From a virus, in the IMG/VR virus record IMGVR_UViG_3300020185_000037, positions 1-64,000 of that record: a stretch of DNA of 64,000 bases; one strand, 5' to 3'. Shown in pieces: positions 62,367 to 64,000 of this stretch (positions are counted from its first letter, which is position 1; each line of letters opens with the position of its first letter). The notes below the pieces were generated by a model. It was not told the DNA's origin. It ran no database searches and worked only from the letters and a program-made list of their open reading frames with translations. A program made the position numbers and the translations under genes.

Positions 62367-63035
62367 TTAAAAGTTTACGCTACTTTCCGGATTGAATTTA
62401 TCATGATATTCATTAATCTTTTCAGCAGCTTCTTCAGCAGAATCCACGATTCTGAATAAATCAAAGTCTTTCAGGCTCATTCTACCAGATGCATTAACCA
62501 TATTCATTAACCAATCCATAAGACCTTCCCAATATTTCTTACCTACAAGTACAATTGGTTGCGTTTGTATATGACTGCATTGAATTAATGTAAGTGCTTC
62601 AAATAGTTCATCGAGTGTACCGAGCCCGCCTGGAAAAACTACATATCCTTGAGAATATTTCATGAACATGACTTTACGTGTAAAGAAGTATCTATTCTCC
62701 ACACCTACATTAATATAAGGATTCATCTCAGCCTCAAATGGTAGTTCAATACCCACGCCAACCGAAACACCACCAGCTTCTTGGCAGCCTTGATTAACAG
62801 CCTCCATAATTCCTGGACCACCACCTGAGATAACACCAATATTTGATTCTGCCATTAGGCCACCAAATTTACGTGCCTCTTTGTACCATTTATCTTTTTT
62901 TGAAGTTCTTGCTGAACCGAATACAGATACGCATGGTCCTAATTTATTAAAGGTATCAAAGCCTTTTGTAAATTCAGCTTGGATACGCATGATTTGCCAT
63001 GCATCCGTTGCTTTATCGGGCTTATTGAATTTCAT
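62367..63035 (-). CDS. LOG family nucleotide-binding protein
   Basis: The 222-residue protein carries the LOG signature: SGGGPGIMEAVNQG near 70-83, R-K-V-M-F near 118 and PGGLGTLDELFEA at 135-147. LOG proteins are phosphoribohydrolases that release a base from nucleoside 5'-monophosphates; PGGxGTxxE is the catalytic part. The phage version may work in nucleotide salvage or in removing modified nucleotides used as signals. The latter is inference. Confidence 0.85.
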   Translation of the reverse strand: MKFNKPDKATDAWQIMRIQAEFTKGFDTFNKLGPCVSVFGSARTSKKDKWYKEARKFGGLMAESNIGVISGGGPGIMEAVNQGCQEAGGVSVGVGIELPFEAEMNPYINVGVENRYFFTRKVMFMKYSQGYVVFPGGLGTLDELFEALTLIQCSHIQTQPIVLVGKKYWEGLMDWLMNMVNASGRMSLKDFDLFRIVDSAEEAAEKINEYHDKFNPESSVNF

Positions 63036-63253
63036 AGTATAATATTTTTAATTACTAATGTTATACGGTGAAATGTTATTTTTGTTTATAAAAAAGAAAA
63101 CCCCAACGGGTTTGGCGTTAGGGTTTTTACTTGAACAAATATTTGAACATATATTTCTTACCGAAGTGGAAACAAATTCGTTATGTTATATATCTTGTAA
63201 TATTTTAAAGTTTATTATAATATTGCGTTATGCCTCTATTGGTACTCATTTAA
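63036..63253 (-). other. Intergenic region with terminator and an unmatched late-type element
   Basis: This 218-base stretch holds a strong hairpin and an AGATATATAA element at about 63186-63195 on the minus strand. No ORF with support follows the element before the hairpin. A short or noncoding transcript is possible. I see nothing else in it. Confidence 0.5.
63091..63127 (-). terminator. Rho-independent terminator, possibly bidirectional
   Basis: AAAACCCTAACG pairs with CGTTGGGGTTTT over 12 positions with one G-U pair and a 7-base loop; T-runs flank it in both directions (CTTTTTT on minus). It ends the DUF805-like gene unit. Confidence 0.88.
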
Positions 63254-63655
63254 TTAACCTAAATGTGAATCAGGTGAAATACCAGAGTTTTTAAACAAAG
63301 CTATACTAAATACAATCAACACTAAAATATTAATAGGTATTGAAATTATAAGTTCCATGTCGTTTGTAAAACCTTGTATAATACTAAGTATCAAATATAC
63401 AATATAAAAATGTAGGTCGTTATTATCAGTGAATAATGCCCTAGCTCTTTTTCTTAATGTTGAAAATTGTAATACAATACCAACACATGCTATAAGCACG
63501 CCCAACATTGTAAGTCCCATAATTCCAGAGACAACACCATATCCGATTAAAAATCCACCCGGCCATTGTAGGATTATTGAAGAAACCCATCTGATGAGAA
63601 AATCAATACCGCTAATAGTACCTGAGAAGTTAAATAGTTTTTTTAAAAATTCCAT
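63254..63655 (-). CDS. DUF805-like membrane protein
   Basis: The 133-residue protein has four hydrophobic segments at about 20-38, 42-64, 82-97 and 103-122. The start LFNFSGTISGIDFLIRW matches the DUF805 beginning F-x-F-x-G-R-x-S-R-x-D-F, with the usual arginines changed. The function of the family is unknown. It lies downstream of the nuclease gene. Confidence 0.65.
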   Translation of the reverse strand: MEFLKKLFNFSGTISGIDFLIRWVSSIILQWPGGFLIGYGVVSGIMGLTMLGVLIACVGIVLQFSTLRKRARALFTDNNDLHFYIVYLILSIIQGFTNDMELIISIPINILVLIVFSIALFKNSGISPDSHLG

Positions 63656-63675
63656 AATTTTATTTTTTATCTTTT

Positions 63676-64000
63676 TTATCTTTTTCCACCGAAGTATGCT
63701 ACAGCCAATCCTTCTGTTATTAATAGTTCATTTAAACTAAGGAATACTGGTCGCGATTCTGAAGAGTCATCCCACGGTTTGATATCTTGATACCCTGCGT
63801 AAATAACACCCAAAGATCTACCATACTTATCTAGCCCCATTGATTTTAATATAAATTTATTATCATTAGCCTGTAATAATTCAATAAGACGGTCTTTAGC
63901 TTTTAACCCAGCTTCTTTTTCTTCAAGATCACGTGTTCTAGTTTCAGGTGTATTAATTCCATGTAATCTAATATTACAACGCTTCCACATATCAAAGCCA
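63676..64000 (-). CDS. Staphylococcal-nuclease-like protein (5' end outside window)
   Basis: The frame remains open to the window edge (GFDMWKRCNIRLHGINTPE), so the annotated ATG is not the true start. RLHGINTPE carries the SNase acidic residue and arginine, and MGLDKYGRSLGVIY is the second conserved part with K-Y-G-R. Missing at the edge is the D-G-D-T part. SNases cut RNA and DNA. A C-terminal basic end (FGGKR) follows. Confidence 0.75.
   Translation of the reverse strand, partial: GFDMWKRCNIRLHGINTPETRTRDLEEKEAGLKAKDRLIELLQANDNKFILKSMGLDKYGRSLGVIYAGYQDIKPWDDSSESRPVFLSLNELLITEGLAVAYFGGKR

Noticed and set aside
63058-63294. Plus-strand ORF of 78 residues spanning the terminator
   Set aside because: It would translate through a strong terminator hairpin and overlap the DUF805-like gene; no promoter or homology.
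1-64000. tRNA genes, CRISPR arrays, insertion sequences
   Set aside because: No cloverleaf with conserved tRNA bases, no regularly spaced repeats and no transposase were noticed; a tRNA search program would be needed to exclude tRNAs fully.

Overview
This window is part of the genome of a T4-like contractile-tailed bacteriophage. The sequence is AT-rich and every gene I accept lies on the minus strand, so transcription runs from high to low coordinates. T4-type relatives that can be recognised include UvsW, UvsY, gp61 primase, gp32, RuvC-like nuclease, gp25, gp6, a gp7/gpI-like wedge protein, gp5-like spike, gp53, neck protein, dCMP deaminase, Dam and a gp42-like dCMP hydroxymethylase. A host in the Bacteroidota is an inference. 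It rests on start codons preceded by A/T-rich leaders without Shine-Dalgarno sequence, a TATATT(T)-type promoter box repeated six times, and a phage-borne S1-like protein. No tRNA, CRISPR array or insertion sequence was seen.

Layout, low to high coordinates. 1-7460: a cluster of proteins with a shared N-terminal tag that resembles the T4 capsid-targeting sequence, together with two ligase-fold nucleotidyltransferases. 7502-11943: recombination and replication (uvsW, uvsY, primase, gp32). 12085-13072: a RuvC-like nuclease and another tagged protein. 13083-34225: tail and baseplate periphery, very large structural proteins, a collagen-like fibre, gp7-like, gp6, gp25 and neck protein. 34230-36921: an amidoligase-like enzyme and an S1-domain protein. 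36993-43968: spike, hub and central baseplate, with one gene that continues in frame beyond its stop. 43997-46942: small unknowns and dCMP deaminase. 47012-50865: a second cluster of tagged proteins, among them a zinc metalloprotease and a GNAT acetyltransferase. 50905-58967: short, probably early genes with recurrent promoters, plus UV endonuclease, deoxynucleotidase, metallopeptidase, Dam and ClpP. 58967-64000: nucleotide metabolism, a ClpC-like ATPase, YkuK-like, LOG-like, a DUF805-like membrane protein and an edge-truncated nuclease.

Three systems stand out. First, at least twelve proteins begin with a variant of M-K-x-[IVL]-K-x-[FY]-[EK]-x-[FY]-x-x-x-E and carry further hydrophobic-x-E-[AGS] sites. 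In T4 such tags direct internal proteins into the prohead, where the maturation protease removes them. I infer a large set of packaged and probably ejected proteins, including enzymes. Second, the phage encodes both a catalytically complete ClpP and a ClpC-like unfoldase that lacks the N-domain but keeps an IGF docking loop, so it may carry its own Clp protease. Third, there are two regulatory alphabets: an early-type promoter with invariant spacing (TGTC-N12-TATATT) and a late-type GATATATA element before virion genes. The flanking sequence, where the prohead protease, capsid and polymerase should lie, is not in the window.
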